Numbered from the stretch's first letter, positions 7,797 to 16,044 are shown. The stretch: DNA of 37,274 nt from Kofleriaceae bacterium (GCA_022842285.1 JALHPV010000035.1:1-37274), one strand, 5' to 3'. The notes: generated from the letters alone by a model not told the origin. Translations and numbers: made by a program.

Positions 7797-10109
7797 ATGA
7801 CTCGCTCCGGCCTGTTCTGCGGACTTCTTCTCGCGGCGTGTAGTGGTGGCGGAGGCGGTGCGCCCTCGGTGGGTGGCCCGCTCGGCACGACCCGCGCGGC
7901 CCGACCCGCGAACGGGTTGCCGGCCATGCCGCCGAGCCAGACCGTCGATCCCGCGCTCGCCTACCGCATGGACTTCACGAATCCCGGTGGGATGTGGATG
8001 CCCGAGCAGATGACGCTGCCCGGCCACGTCGAGATCTTCACGAAGATGGGCGTGAAGATCCCCGCCGAGCGCCTCGCGGATCCGCTGGCCGCACCGCTCG
8101 CCGCTGTCGTCCACATCCCCGGCTGCACGGCGTCGTTCGTGTCGCCCGATGGCCTCATGATCACCAACCATCACTGCGTCCAGGGGCCGCTGCAGATCAA
8201 CTCGACCCCCCAGGATAACCTCGTCGAGAACGGGTTCCTCGCGAAGACCCGCGCCGAGGAGCGGTCGGCGGGGCCCGCTACCCGCGTCGAGGTCGTGCAG
8301 AAGTACACCGACGTCACGCCGCGCGTGCGTGATGGCCTCGACAAGATCACGGACCCGCAGGCGCGCAAGCTCGAGGTCGACAAGCGCAAGAAGGAGCTCG
8401 TCGCGGGCTGCGAGAAGGATCGCCCGGCCATCCGGTGCGAGGTGGCGAGCTACTTCCGCGCGGGCCAATACACGCTCATCGAGGCGATCGAGGTTCGCGA
8501 CATCCGCCTCGTCTACGTTCCCCACCGCGCCGTCGGCAACTACGGCGGCGAGATCGACAACTGGGCGTGGCCGCGCCACACCGGCGACTTCTCGTTCTAC
8601 CGCGCGTATGTCGGCAAGGACGGCCAGCCCGCCGACTACTCCCCGGACAACGTGCCGTTCAAGCCCGCGCACTACCTGCGCGTGAGCGACCAGGGGCTCG
8701 CGCCGGGAGACTTCGTCATGATCACCGGCTACCCGGGGTCGACGAGCCGCACCGAGACGGCGTCCGACACGCATCACCGCGTCGAGTGGCTCTTGCCGTA
8801 CACGATCGCCAACCTCAAGGAGAAGTACGCGATCCTCGAGGAGTACGCGGCCGGAAAGGGCGGACCCGAGACCGCCATCAAGGCGACGGTGCAGAAGGAG
8901 GGCGTCCAGAATCGCCTCGAGAAGTCCGAGGGCGTGCTGAAGGGCATGACGAGCGGCGACCTCCTGATGCGCAAGGACGCACTCGACAAGCAGATCCGGG
9001 ACTGGGCCTCGCAGCCCGGCCACGAGACCCACAAGACCGCCATCGAGCAATACGAGGCGATCCTGGTCGAGGAGAACCGCAGCGCGCGGCAGGACTATGA
9101 CCGCGGGCAGGTATTCTCCGGTAGCCGGCTCCTGTCGGTGGCGGCGTCGCTGGTTCGCTGGGCCGAAGAGCGCGCGAAGCCGGACGCCGAGCGTAAGCCG
9201 GGGTACCAGGAGCGCGATCTGTCGCCCTCGCTCGGCGCGGCGAAGACGTTCGCCCGGTCGTACGACGCCACCCTCGACCGCGCGATGTTCCGGCTCGCCC
9301 TCGTGCGCGCGCTGCAGCTCCCCGAGAGCGAGCGGCCGTGGCTCGCGCGCCTGCTCGACAGCAAGAAGCAGCCGATCACGGAGGCCCTGATCGACAAGAC
9401 GCTCGATGCGTGGTTCTCGCAGAGCAAGCTCCTCGAGGAGAAGCCCCGCATGGACCTGCTCATGAAGGGCACGTCGAAGCAGCTCGCCGCATCGAAGGAT
9501 CCGTTCATCAAGGCCGCGCTCCGCATCTGGCCCATGGTCAAGGAGCAGGAGAAGATCGCCGAGGCGCGCACGGGCGCGACGCTGCTCGTGGCGCCGCTCT
9601 ACGTGGATGCGATGCGCCAGGTGCTCGGCGGTCAGCTCGCCCCGGACGCGAACTCCACGCTGCGCATCACCTACGGCACGGTGAAGTCGTACAAGCCGAC
9701 GTCGAAGGAGGAGGCGGACTGGCCGTTCACCGTGGCCTCGCAGATTCCCGTGAAGAACACGGGCAAGGATCCCTTCGACGCGCCGGCGCCCGTGCTCGCG
9801 GCCATCGCCGCGAAGAAGTACGGCCCGTACGCCGACAAGAACCTCGGCGGCGAGCTGCCGGTGAACTTCCTGTCGGATCTCGATATCACCGGCGGCAACT
9901 CGGGGTCGCCCACGCTCAACGACAAGGGCGAGTTCGTGGGCATCGCCTTCGATGGCACCCTCGAGGGCGTGGCCTCCGATGTCGTGTTCGATGGCGCGAA
10001 GTCGCGCACCATCCAGTGCGACGCGCGCTACATCCTGTGGATGATGGATGCGGTCGACAACGCCGACCATCTGATCCGCGAGATGGGTCTCGAACCGCGC
10101 ATCCAGTAG
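7797..10109 (+). CDS. S46-family dipeptidyl-peptidase (DPP7/DPP11-like), secreted lipoprotein
   Basis: A 770-residue serine exopeptidase of the S46 family, which removes dipeptides from peptide N-termini in the periplasm or outside the cell. The N-terminus 'GLLLAACSGGGGG' has a lipobox (LAAC). The family signature is clear: 'DGLMITNHHC' (His125/126), 'DNWAWPRHTGDF' with the catalytic Asp, and 'GGNSGSP' with Ser702. Eighteen residues after that Ser is Gly720. In characterised enzymes Gly at this position goes with DPP7-type (hydrophobic P1) and Arg with DPP11-type (acidic P1) specificity, so a DPP7-like preference is likely. The M18 aminopeptidase gene begins 14 nt after the stop, giving a likely two-gene peptide-degrading unit. 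Confidence 0.93.
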   Translation: MTRSGLFCGLLLAACSGGGGGAPSVGGPLGTTRAARPANGLPAMPPSQTVDPALAYRMDFTNPGGMWMPEQMTLPGHVEIFTKMGVKIPAERLADPLAAPLAAVVHIPGCTASFVSPDGLMITNHHCVQGPLQINSTPQDNLVENGFLAKTRAEERSAGPATRVEVVQKYTDVTPRVRDGLDKITDPQARKLEVDKRKKELVAGCEKDRPAIRCEVASYFRAGQYTLIEAIEVRDIRLVYVPHRAVGNYGGEIDNWAWPRHTGDFSFYRAYVGKDGQPADYSPDNVPFKPAHYLRVSDQGLAPGDFVMITGYPGSTSRTETASDTHHRVEWLLPYTIANLKEKYAILEEYAAGKGGPETAIKATVQKEGVQNRLEKSEGVLKGMTSGDLLMRKDALDKQIRDWASQPGHETHKTAIEQYEAILVEENRSARQDYDRGQVFSGSRLLSVAASLVRWAEERAKPDAERKPGYQERDLSPSLGAAKTFARSYDATLDRAMFRLALVRALQLPESERPWLARLLDSKKQPITEALIDKTLDAWFSQSKLLEEKPRMDLLMKGTSKQLAASKDPFIKAALRIWPMVKEQEKIAEARTGATLLVAPLYVDAMRQVLGGQLAPDANSTLRITYGTVKSYKPTSKEEADWPFTVASQIPVKNTGKDPFDAPAPVLAAIAAKKYGPYADKNLGGELPVNFLSDLDITGGNSGSPTLNDKGEFVGIAFDGTLEGVASDVVFDGAKSRTIQCDARYILWMMDAVDNADHLIREMGLEPRIQ

Positions 10110-10123
10110 TAGGCTCCGGCGCA

Positions 10124-11383
10124 GTGCCGGATCCGATCACGCAAGACCTGCTCGCCTACATCGCCGCGTCCCCGACGCCCATGCACTGCGTCGCCGAGAG
10201 CGCGCGGCGTCTCGATGCCGCCGGCTTCAAGCGGCTCGACGAGCGCGAGTCGTGGGCCAAGCTCGGGCCGGGCGCGTACTACACGACGACGACCGGCACG
10301 AACCTCATCGCGTTCGTCGTGCCCGAGCAGCGCACGAGCTTCCACATCGTCGGCGCGCACACCGACAGCCCGAATCTGCGCTTGAAGCCCAACGCGGAGT
10401 ACTCCGCCGAGGGCTACGCGCAGCTCGGCGTGGAGGTGTACGGCGGCGTGCTCCTGAACTCGTGGCTCGATCGGGACTGTGGTCTCGCCGGTCGCGTCTT
10501 CACGCGCGAGGGCGAGAAGCTCGTCCGCATCGACAAGGCGGTCCTGCGCGTGGCCCAGCTCGCGATCCACCTCGACCGCGACGTGAACGACAAGGGCCTC
10601 GTCCTGAACAAGCAGGACCACCTCGCGCCGCTCTTCGGCCTCACCGGCACCACGCCCGCGGGTGCGCTGAAGAAGCTCGTCGCCGACGCCGCGCAGGTCG
10701 ACGCCGACGCGATCATCGCGCACGAGCTCCAGCTGTTCGATCTCACCGCGCCCTCGTTCGGCGGGGCCCACGACGAGCTCATCTTCTCCGCGCGGCTCGA
10801 CAACCAGGCGAGCTGCCACGCCGCCCTCACCGCGCTGATCCAGCATCCGCATCCCGAGGAGCGGGGGGCCATCGCGGTGGTCGCCCTCTTCGATCACGAG
10901 GAGGTGGGCAGTGACAGCGTCGCGGGGGCAGGCAGCGCCGTCCTGCCGCGCGTCCTCGAACGGCTCATCCCCGAGCGCGAGGCGTTCCACGCCGCTTGCG
11001 CGCGCTCCACCTGCATCTCGGCGGACATGTCTCACGCCGTGCACCCGAACTACGCGAGCAAGCACGAGCCGCGTCACAAGGTGCAGCTGAACGGCGGGCC
11101 CGTCATCAAGACGAACACCAACCAGCGCTACGCGACCACGGCCACCACGGCCGCGATGTTCGCCGAGCTATGCGGCGCGGAGGGCGTACCGGTGCAGTAC
11201 TACAACCACCGGACGGACCTGGCGTGCGGTAGCACCATCGGTCCGATCACCTCCACCCTGCTCGGCATTCCCACCGTCGACGTCGGCAACCCGATGCTCT
11301 CGATGCACTCGGCCCGCGAGCTCGGTGGCGCCGACGATCCGGCGATGATGACGAAGGTGCTGACCCGCTACTTGCTTGCCTGA
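10124..11383 (+). CDS. M18-family aminopeptidase (aspartyl aminopeptidase-like, ApeB type)
   Basis: A 419-residue cytosolic di-zinc aminopeptidase, close to the usual M18 length of about 430. Visible metal-site and catalytic segments are 'VGAHTDSPNLRLKP', 'SARLDNQASC', 'FDHEEVGSDS', 'SADMSHAVHPNY' and 'LSMHSARE'. M18 enzymes remove N-terminal residues, often acidic ones, from peptides and form large oligomers. The GTG at 10124 is chosen because the conserved N-terminal 'DLLAYIAASPTPMH' follows directly and the previous gene ends at 10109; no strong SD is seen. It would finish the breakdown of peptides released by the S46 enzyme. It ends 4 nt from the convergent EGF/GON gene. Confidence 0.93.
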   Translation: MPDPITQDLLAYIAASPTPMHCVAESARRLDAAGFKRLDERESWAKLGPGAYYTTTTGTNLIAFVVPEQRTSFHIVGAHTDSPNLRLKPNAEYSAEGYAQLGVEVYGGVLLNSWLDRDCGLAGRVFTREGEKLVRIDKAVLRVAQLAIHLDRDVNDKGLVLNKQDHLAPLFGLTGTTPAGALKKLVADAAQVDADAIIAHELQLFDLTAPSFGGAHDELIFSARLDNQASCHAALTALIQHPHPEERGAIAVVALFDHEEVGSDSVAGAGSAVLPRVLERLIPEREAFHAACARSTCISADMSHAVHPNYASKHEPRHKVQLNGGPVIKTNTNQRYATTATTAAMFAELCGAEGVPVQYYNHRTDLACGSTIGPITSTLLGIPTVDVGNPMLSMHSARELGGADDPAMMTKVLTRYLLA

Positions 11384-11387
11384 GCGG

Positions 11388-12302
11388 TCAGGGCGCGTAC
11401 GACAGCGCCAGGACCTTCCCGGCCGCGTTGTCGTTGTACGGGTCGTAGAGGTCGGGGGCGGGGCCATGCCACCCGCATCCCCCTCCGCCCGTGAGCATGA
11501 CCGTCCGATCGTTATCGGCCCGGGACACAGAGCCCCCCGGATCGGCCCCGCCCCTCGAGAACAACTGTGCGATCGCGAACGGCGCGGGCACCCCGACCCG
11601 CGCCACCCCTTCGCTGCTCCCGCCGCCACCGCAGTCCATCGCCACCCCGACCGGCATGCTCGTGACCAGCGGCCCCATGTTCGAGTGGTTCAACTCACCC
11701 GTGGATGAGGCGAACGTCCGGTCGGAGATCTCGATGCCCAGCGGCTGCAAGCGGAGCCGGACGCGCGTGTACGTCGTACGAACGTCGGAACCGGGGCTAG
11801 AGCCGCCCTCGGAGTACTGCGAGAACGTGTCGGAGACATTCAGGTACTCGCGAGGCGTGTTCGCCATGTCGTGACAGTAGACAGCGACCGGCCGTGAGGA
11901 ATCACCACCGAGCCAGAGCCTGTAGTCACCATCGGCCACCGCCGCTGGATCGACGGCCTTACGCTCTGCACACGTGGCCGGAGCGGCACACTGGAAGCTG
12001 CCGATCACGTTCACGCACAGGGCCGGGCAGCCCGCGCTCGAGTCCGCGCATTCGTTTCTGTCATCGCAGGTGACGCCATCACCGACGAAGCCGGGCGAGC
12101 AGGCGCAGCTCGCCGTGTCGGGATCACACGTGGCGTTCGGGGAGCAGGTCACGTCGCCGCAGGTGAGCCCGTCGGTCGCGTCGGACGCGTCGGTCGAGTC
12201 GGCATCGGAGCTATCCGGTTCGACGCCGTCGTCATCGAGACCGGGCGAAGAACCCGCGAACGAGCACGCACTCAACATCAGAACGAGCGCCCACACACGC
12301 AT
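11388..12302 (-). CDS. Lipoprotein with EGF-like and GON-type domains
   Basis: This 304-residue protein starts with a lipoprotein signal (lipobox LSAC, Cys13). An Asp/Ser-rich spacer (~20-45) follows, then a first EGF-like module (Cys48-Cys79) and a second with a calcium-type 'DRNEC' opening (81-105, ending 'VIGSFQC'). From Cys111 on, 'DGDYRLWLGGDSSRPVAVYCHDM' split by 'NTPREYLNV' matches the start of the GON domain known from animal ADAMTS proteases and also found in myxobacterial surface proteins. It probably sits on the outer membrane as a binding or adhesion protein. Ligands are unknown. The methyltransferase gene lies 77 nt upstream on the same strand. Confidence 0.8.
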   Translation of the reverse strand: MRVWALVLMLSACSFAGSSPGLDDDGVEPDSSDADSTDASDATDGLTCGDVTCSPNATCDPDTASCACSPGFVGDGVTCDDRNECADSSAGCPALCVNVIGSFQCAAPATCAERKAVDPAAVADGDYRLWLGGDSSRPVAVYCHDMANTPREYLNVSDTFSQYSEGGSSPGSDVRTTYTRVRLRLQPLGIEISDRTFASSTGELNHSNMGPLVTSMPVGVAMDCGGGGSSEGVARVGVPAPFAIAQLFSRGGADPGGSVSRADNDRTVMLTGGGGCGWHGPAPDLYDPYNDNAAGKVLALSYAP

Positions 12303-12342
12303 GTCACCAGGTTACCACCGGTGCCCTGCGCGCCGGGACGGA

Positions 12343-12362
12343 GCCAGGTGTCGCCAGGTGTC
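12343..12362 (-). repeat. 10-bp tandem direct repeat upstream of the EGF/GON lipoprotein gene
   Basis: GCCAGGTGTC is repeated twice head to tail with no mismatch, one helical turn per unit, 40-60 nt upstream of the lipoprotein start codon. Same-face direct repeats of this kind are typical activator sites, but no regulator can be assigned. Read on the minus strand it is GACACCTGGC twice. Confidence 0.45.
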
Positions 12363-12379
12363 CTACCGCGTGCGCAACG

Positions 12380-13276
12380 CTACGGCGGGTCCCGGCGGCT
12401 TCGTGGCTCCGCCGCACGTCGCGCTAGACGCTCTCGCACCAGGCCGACGTACCTAGCTTCCGCATCACCCACGATCCACCGCCGCCCCGCCTTCTCGGCC
12501 ACTACCGCCGTGGTCCCCGAGCCCACGAACGGGTCGACGACTAGCTGACCGGGGAGGCTCGAGGCCAGGACCAGCTTCTCGATCAGCGCCTCCGGCTTCT
12601 GCGTCGCGTGGGCCGTCTTCTCCTCCATCCCGTTGCAGATCACGGGGATCTCGAAGACATCGCGCGGCTTGGCCCCCAGCGGGTTCGGCTGCCAGGTATC
12701 GCGTTTGGCCTTCGCGCCGCCGTACTGGGACGACACGGCCTGGATCCGGGCCGGGTAGCGCGTGGTGTGCCCATTGTACGGAACGCGGACGGCATCGACA
12801 TCGATCCGAGCCGCTTCGCCGCGCAGGTGGATGATCGACTCGTGCGACCGGCCCCAGTCGCGCCCCAGGTTCGCCTTGTTCTTGTAGTACCAGACGAGCC
12901 AGCGGCAGCTCGCGAACCGCTTCGCGCTGCGGGCCTTCACGTCCGCCAGGATCTCGGAGAAGCCACAGACGTAGGCGGAGCCGTGCGGTGCGAGCACGCG
13001 CGCGACCTCCGCGAGCCACGTGTCGCACCAGTCGACATACGCGTCGAGGGAAGGGAACTCGTCCCACGCGGCCTTGCCGATCGCGTAGGGCGGGTCGGTG
13101 ACGACGAGATCGACCGACCCCGCTGGCAGCTTGCCGAGGAGCACGAGGACATCGGCGTGCCACAGCTCGCTCCCGCCCTCGGTGACGTGAGCGCGGGTCG
13201 GTCCTGCTCCACGGAGATCGCGCGGGATAGCGAGCTCGCGCGTGACGCGCGGAGGACGCTTCGGCACGGCATCCAC
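12380..13276 (-). CDS. Solitary beta-class DNA methyltransferase (probably N6-adenine)
   Basis: A 298-residue site-specific DNA methyltransferase. The catalytic motif 'VVTDPPYAIG' (DPPY 61-64) precedes the AdoMet-binding motif 'VDPFVGSGTTAV' (~247-258). That order, motif IV before motif I with the target-recognition region between, defines the beta class. DPPY fits N6-adenine better than N4-cytosine enzymes, which usually have SPPY. The segment 'TAHATQKPEALIEKLVL' is also typical. GTG at 13276 has an AGGT 6 nt upstream. No restriction endonuclease, specificity subunit or Vsr gene lies nearby, so it may be an orphan epigenetic enzyme. The acetyltransferase gene diverges 71 nt away. Confidence 0.93.
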   Translation of the reverse strand: MDAVPKRPPRVTRELAIPRDLRGAGPTRAHVTEGGSELWHADVLVLLGKLPAGSVDLVVTDPPYAIGKAAWDEFPSLDAYVDWCDTWLAEVARVLAPHGSAYVCGFSEILADVKARSAKRFASCRWLVWYYKNKANLGRDWGRSHESIIHLRGEAARIDVDAVRVPYNGHTTRYPARIQAVSSQYGGAKAKRDTWQPNPLGAKPRDVFEIPVICNGMEEKTAHATQKPEALIEKLVLASSLPGQLVVDPFVGSGTTAVVAEKAGRRWIVGDAEARYVGLVRERLARRAAEPRSRRDPP

Positions 13277-13347
13277 GATATACCTGAATGGATGATCGAT
13301 CTAACCGCGGCGCCCCGCGGCGCTGCTGAGCACGGACCCGCACGCCC

Positions 13348-13890
13348 GTGATCGACCCGACGGCCATCGTCGATGAGGGGGCCCAGATCGGGGCCGGGAC
13401 CCGACTCTGGCAGTGGGTCCACGTGCTGGGCGGCGCTCGCATCGGCGCCCGGTGTTCCTTCGGCCAGGGCTGCTTCGTCGGCAACGTCAGCATCGGCGAC
13501 GGCTGCCGCGTGCAGAACCACGTGTCGATCTACGACGGCGTGACCTTGGAGGCCGATGTCTTCCTCGGTCCGTCGTGCGTCTTCACGAACGTGCTCCATC
13601 CGCGCGCCCACGTGTCGCGGAAGCAAGCGTACGCGCCGACGCTGGTGAGGCGGGGGGCAACGATCGGCGCGAATGCGACGGTGCTCGCGGGGGTGACGAT
13701 CGGCGAGTACGCGATGGTCGGTGCGGGGGCGGTCGTGATCACGGATATCGCGCCGCATGCGATCGTCGTCGGGACGCCGGCGCGCTGGGTCGGCTGGGCC
13801 TGTCGCTGCGGCGAGACGCTACCGGCGGCTCTTGCCTGTGCCGCGTGTGGGACCGTCCTCCCGCCAGAAGCCACGGAGTCGCACCCATAG
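13348..13890 (+). CDS. WbpD/WlbB-like left-handed beta-helix N-acetyltransferase with zinc ribbon
   Basis: A 180-residue hexapeptide-repeat acyltransferase. Repeats run from ~1 to 145 ('AIVDEGAQIGAGTRLWQWVHV', 'SIGDGCRVQNHVSIYDG', 'ATIGANATVLAGVTIGE'). The stretch 'FTNVLHPRAHVSRK' closely resembles the active-site loop of enzymes that acetylate UDP-2-acetamido-3-amino-2,3-dideoxy-glucuronate for O-antigen sugars. The tail carries CxC...CxxC (Cys152, 154, 164, 167), a zinc-ribbon end also found in that subgroup. GTG at 13348 starts directly at the first repeat. No other sugar-nucleotide genes are in the window. The last 72 bases overlap the 3' end of the opposite-strand gene. Confidence 0.88.
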   Translation: MIDPTAIVDEGAQIGAGTRLWQWVHVLGGARIGARCSFGQGCFVGNVSIGDGCRVQNHVSIYDGVTLEADVFLGPSCVFTNVLHPRAHVSRKQAYAPTLVRRGATIGANATVLAGVTIGEYAMVGAGAVVITDIAPHAIVVGTPARWVGWACRCGETLPAALACAACGTVLPPEATESHP

Positions 13891-14865
13891 CTCGATCGGG
13901 TCGAAGCCGAGCAGCGCGAACGGATGCGCGCCGGACTCCTTCATCACGTCACGGGCCTTCCCGGCCAGCGCGCTCGCCATGTCGCGTGTCCCCTTCGGCA
14001 GCATCGCCGCGAGCCCGCGCGCGGCGCGCCCGGCGACCGCCGCCACCGCCGCTCCCGACAGGAGCCCCATGAGCCATGCCGGCGCCGGATCGATGATCAC
14101 CTTCTTCGCATCGAGCTCGCGAGCGAGCTGATCCGGCGGGCCGGTCAGGACGCGGCGCCAGGTGGCGCGATCGAGAAACAGGGCCACGCTCGGCTTCGCG
14201 AAGCGCTTCTCGATCGCGTCGAGCAGCGGCCGGGTCGCGCGGGGACCCTGCGCGGCCCAGGTCCGCGCGAGCGTGGCCTCGTCGACGAGATCTTCGACCG
14301 CGCGATGCGTGGCCGCGGCCACGATGTCGCCGCCGTCCTTCACGGCGATGATCGACGCGTGCACGCGCGAGTGAGCGTCCTCGAACACATATGCGACGAG
14401 GGCCGAGCGATCCGGGATGAGCCGGTCGAACGTCCGCTGGATCGGATCGAACGACGGCGTGGGCAAGATGTCGAGCAGCGGCGGCTCGGTCCACACGCCC
14501 TTGCCGGCGTAGCGCTTGAGCGCCTTCAAGGCGACGAGGCCTTGTTCGAGGGGATCCTGGTCGAGGCGCAGCGCCGCCTCGACCTCGCCCGAGAGCTTGC
14601 CAAGTACCGTGCGCTCGATCACCACGACCCCGGTCACTCCATGCTCGGCGGCGAAGGTCGCGAGCCCGCGTTCGTCGAGGGCCTTCGGCTTTGCCGGCGT
14701 CACCGAACCGCGCCCCGAGATGATCAGCTTCACGGGGTTCTCACCATCGAGGACGCAGAGCGCCCACGCTGGTCGGGCCAGTACGCCGGGCGGAACGAGG
14801 AGCCCCCACCATCCAGCCAGGTGTCGGGCGTCGAGATCTCCTAGCTCGATCTCGGGCGAGAGCAC
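13819..14865 (-). CDS. Hypothetical protein, 348 aa
   Basis: I do not recognise this family. The N-terminal ~150 residues contain alternating hydrophobic strands ('WALCVLDGENPVKLIISGRG', 'VTGVVVIERTVLG'). A second alpha/beta-like part follows ('LVAYVFEDAHSRVHASIIAV', 'SVALFLDRATWRRVL'). Near the C-terminus is a short hydrophobic Ala/Gly stretch 'LMGLLSGAAVAAVAGRAARG' (~268-287) that could touch a membrane. The start is a GTG at 14865. Codon use matches the surroundings, and the frame is far longer than expected by chance, so the gene is probably real. It converges on and overlaps the acetyltransferase gene by 72 bases. Confidence 0.65.
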   Translation of the reverse strand: MLSPEIELGDLDARHLAGWWGLLVPPGVLARPAWALCVLDGENPVKLIISGRGSVTPAKPKALDERGLATFAAEHGVTGVVVIERTVLGKLSGEVEAALRLDQDPLEQGLVALKALKRYAGKGVWTEPPLLDILPTPSFDPIQRTFDRLIPDRSALVAYVFEDAHSRVHASIIAVKDGGDIVAAATHRAVEDLVDEATLARTWAAQGPRATRPLLDAIEKRFAKPSVALFLDRATWRRVLTGPPDQLARELDAKKVIIDPAPAWLMGLLSGAAVAAVAGRAARGLAAMLPKGTRDMASALAGKARDVMKESGAHPFALLGFDPIELWVRLRGFWREDGPTRGTGKSRR

Positions 14866-14934
14866 CGCGTGAGACTAGCACTGCGGATGACTCGTAGCCT
14901 TGCGCCCGATCCCGACGTTGGCGAGAGTCCGCGC

Positions 14935-15432
14935 ATGAAGAAGCTCTGCCTCGTGACAGCGTTCCTGGTTGCCTCCGCGACCCCGGCCCTGGCCGGCGGT
15001 CAGGAAGGGTCGATCGGTGTAGGTGCAGAAGTCAGCCTCGCGGCGGTGCCGTCGTCGCTCGGCGGTGGCGTGTCGATGAACTTCGACGCCGGCATGTTCC
15101 ACGTCGGTGGCTTCCTCGGCCTCGCCGACGGCGAAGGCGACGACAACACCAACATCTTCGTCGGCGGCCGCTTCTACTACCACGTGCACTCGACGCTCTC
15201 GTCGGACTTCGGCATCGGTGGCGGACTCTCGCTCGCGAGCATCGACACGCCGCTCGATCGCCAGACGAACCTCTTCATCGAGCCCGGCTTCCAGATCCGC
15301 ACGTTCCTCGGTGGCGGCAACGTCGCCCTGTCGTTCACGGGCGGCATCACGATCGGCGTGGCCGACGCGGGCGGCGTGGCCCTCGGCGGTCAGGTGACCG
15401 GCATCGCTGGCGTTCACTATTACTTCTTCTGA
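14935..15432 (+). CDS. Small outer-membrane beta-barrel-like protein (paralog 1)
   Basis: A 165-residue exported protein. A signal peptide ends near 'TPALA-GGQEG' (about residue 20). The mature part is Gly-rich, alternates polar and apolar residues, and ends in 'GVHYYFF'; an aromatic C-terminus of this type is the outer-membrane beta-signal. ATG at 14935 has GAGAG 6-10 nt upstream. It is followed 11 nt later by a clear paralog. The two share 'FYYH', 'LFIEPGFQ', 'NVALSFTGG', 'ADAGGVAL' and the same C-terminus. I cannot name the family, and pore or structural roles are guesses. Confidence 0.8.
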   Translation: MKKLCLVTAFLVASATPALAGGQEGSIGVGAEVSLAAVPSSLGGGVSMNFDAGMFHVGGFLGLADGEGDDNTNIFVGGRFYYHVHSTLSSDFGIGGGLSLASIDTPLDRQTNLFIEPGFQIRTFLGGGNVALSFTGGITIGVADAGGVALGGQVTGIAGVHYYFF

Positions 15433-15443
15433 GAGGGGCTCCC

Positions 15444-16037
15444 ATGACGAAGATCATCCTCTCCACGCTCGTGCTCGCGGCCGTCGCGACGCCGGCCTTC
15501 GCGCAGGTCGAAGGTTCGGTATCCGTCGACGCGGACGTCTCCGGTTCTGCGGCCATCAACGACGGGACCGACGGCACCATGGCCGCCACCGGCACGCCGG
15601 GCTCGGCGAACAAGCTCGCCGTCGGCGTGATCGCGCCGATCCTCGGGTCGGTTGTCAGCGGAACCGACGGCCTCGTCTCCGTCGAGTACGACCTGGGCAA
15701 GTTCCGCTTCGGTGGCGCCCTCGGCTTCTTCGACGAGGAAGGCGACGACAACTTCAGCCTCGCGATCGGTGGTCGGTTCTACTATCACCTCGCCGCGTCG
15801 TCGGTGGCCGACTTCGGTGTCGGTGGCAGCATCTACTTCTCCAACGAGGCCAATGGCCCGGACGATTCGACCAACGCCCTCTTCATCGAGCCGGGGTTCC
15901 AGACCCGCTGTTTCATCGCGTCGAACGTGGCCCTCTCGTTCACCGGCGGCCTCGTCATCGGCGCGGCGGATGCGGGCGGCGTGGCGCTCCTGGGGCAGGT
16001 GACCGCCAACGCGGGCGTTCACTACTACTTCTTCTAG
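15444..16037 (+). CDS. Small outer-membrane beta-barrel-like protein (paralog 2)
   Basis: A 197-residue paralog of the preceding protein in tandem. The signal peptide 'MTKIILSTLVLAAVATPAFA' is followed by the mature start 'QVEGSVSVDADV'. Relative to paralog 1 it has roughly 40 extra residues near the N-terminus ('GTDGTMAATGTPGSANK' and the strand after it). The last ~120 residues match closely: 'EEGDDNFSLAIGGRFYYH', 'ALFIEPGFQTR' and 'VHYYFF'. A good SD (AGAGGGG) lies 5-10 nt before the ATG. Its stop is 7 nt from the stop of the convergent ParB-domain gene. Confidence 0.82.
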   Translation: MTKIILSTLVLAAVATPAFAQVEGSVSVDADVSGSAAINDGTDGTMAATGTPGSANKLAVGVIAPILGSVVSGTDGLVSVEYDLGKFRFGGALGFFDEEGDDNFSLAIGGRFYYHLAASSVADFGVGGSIYFSNEANGPDDSTNALFIEPGFQTRCFIASNVALSFTGGLVIGAADAGGVALLGQVTANAGVHYYFF

Positions 16038-16044
16038 CGAGTAG

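Noticed and set aside
6701-7927. A 408-residue version of the AraC regulator
   Set aside because: The extra ~134 N-terminal residues are Arg/Pro/Ser-rich without domain character and would run into the start of the divergent peptidase gene. The sensor domain begins just after the ATG at 7525.
12380-13276. Complete restriction-modification system
   Set aside because: The neighbours are a lipoprotein and an acetyltransferase; no endonuclease or specificity gene is present.
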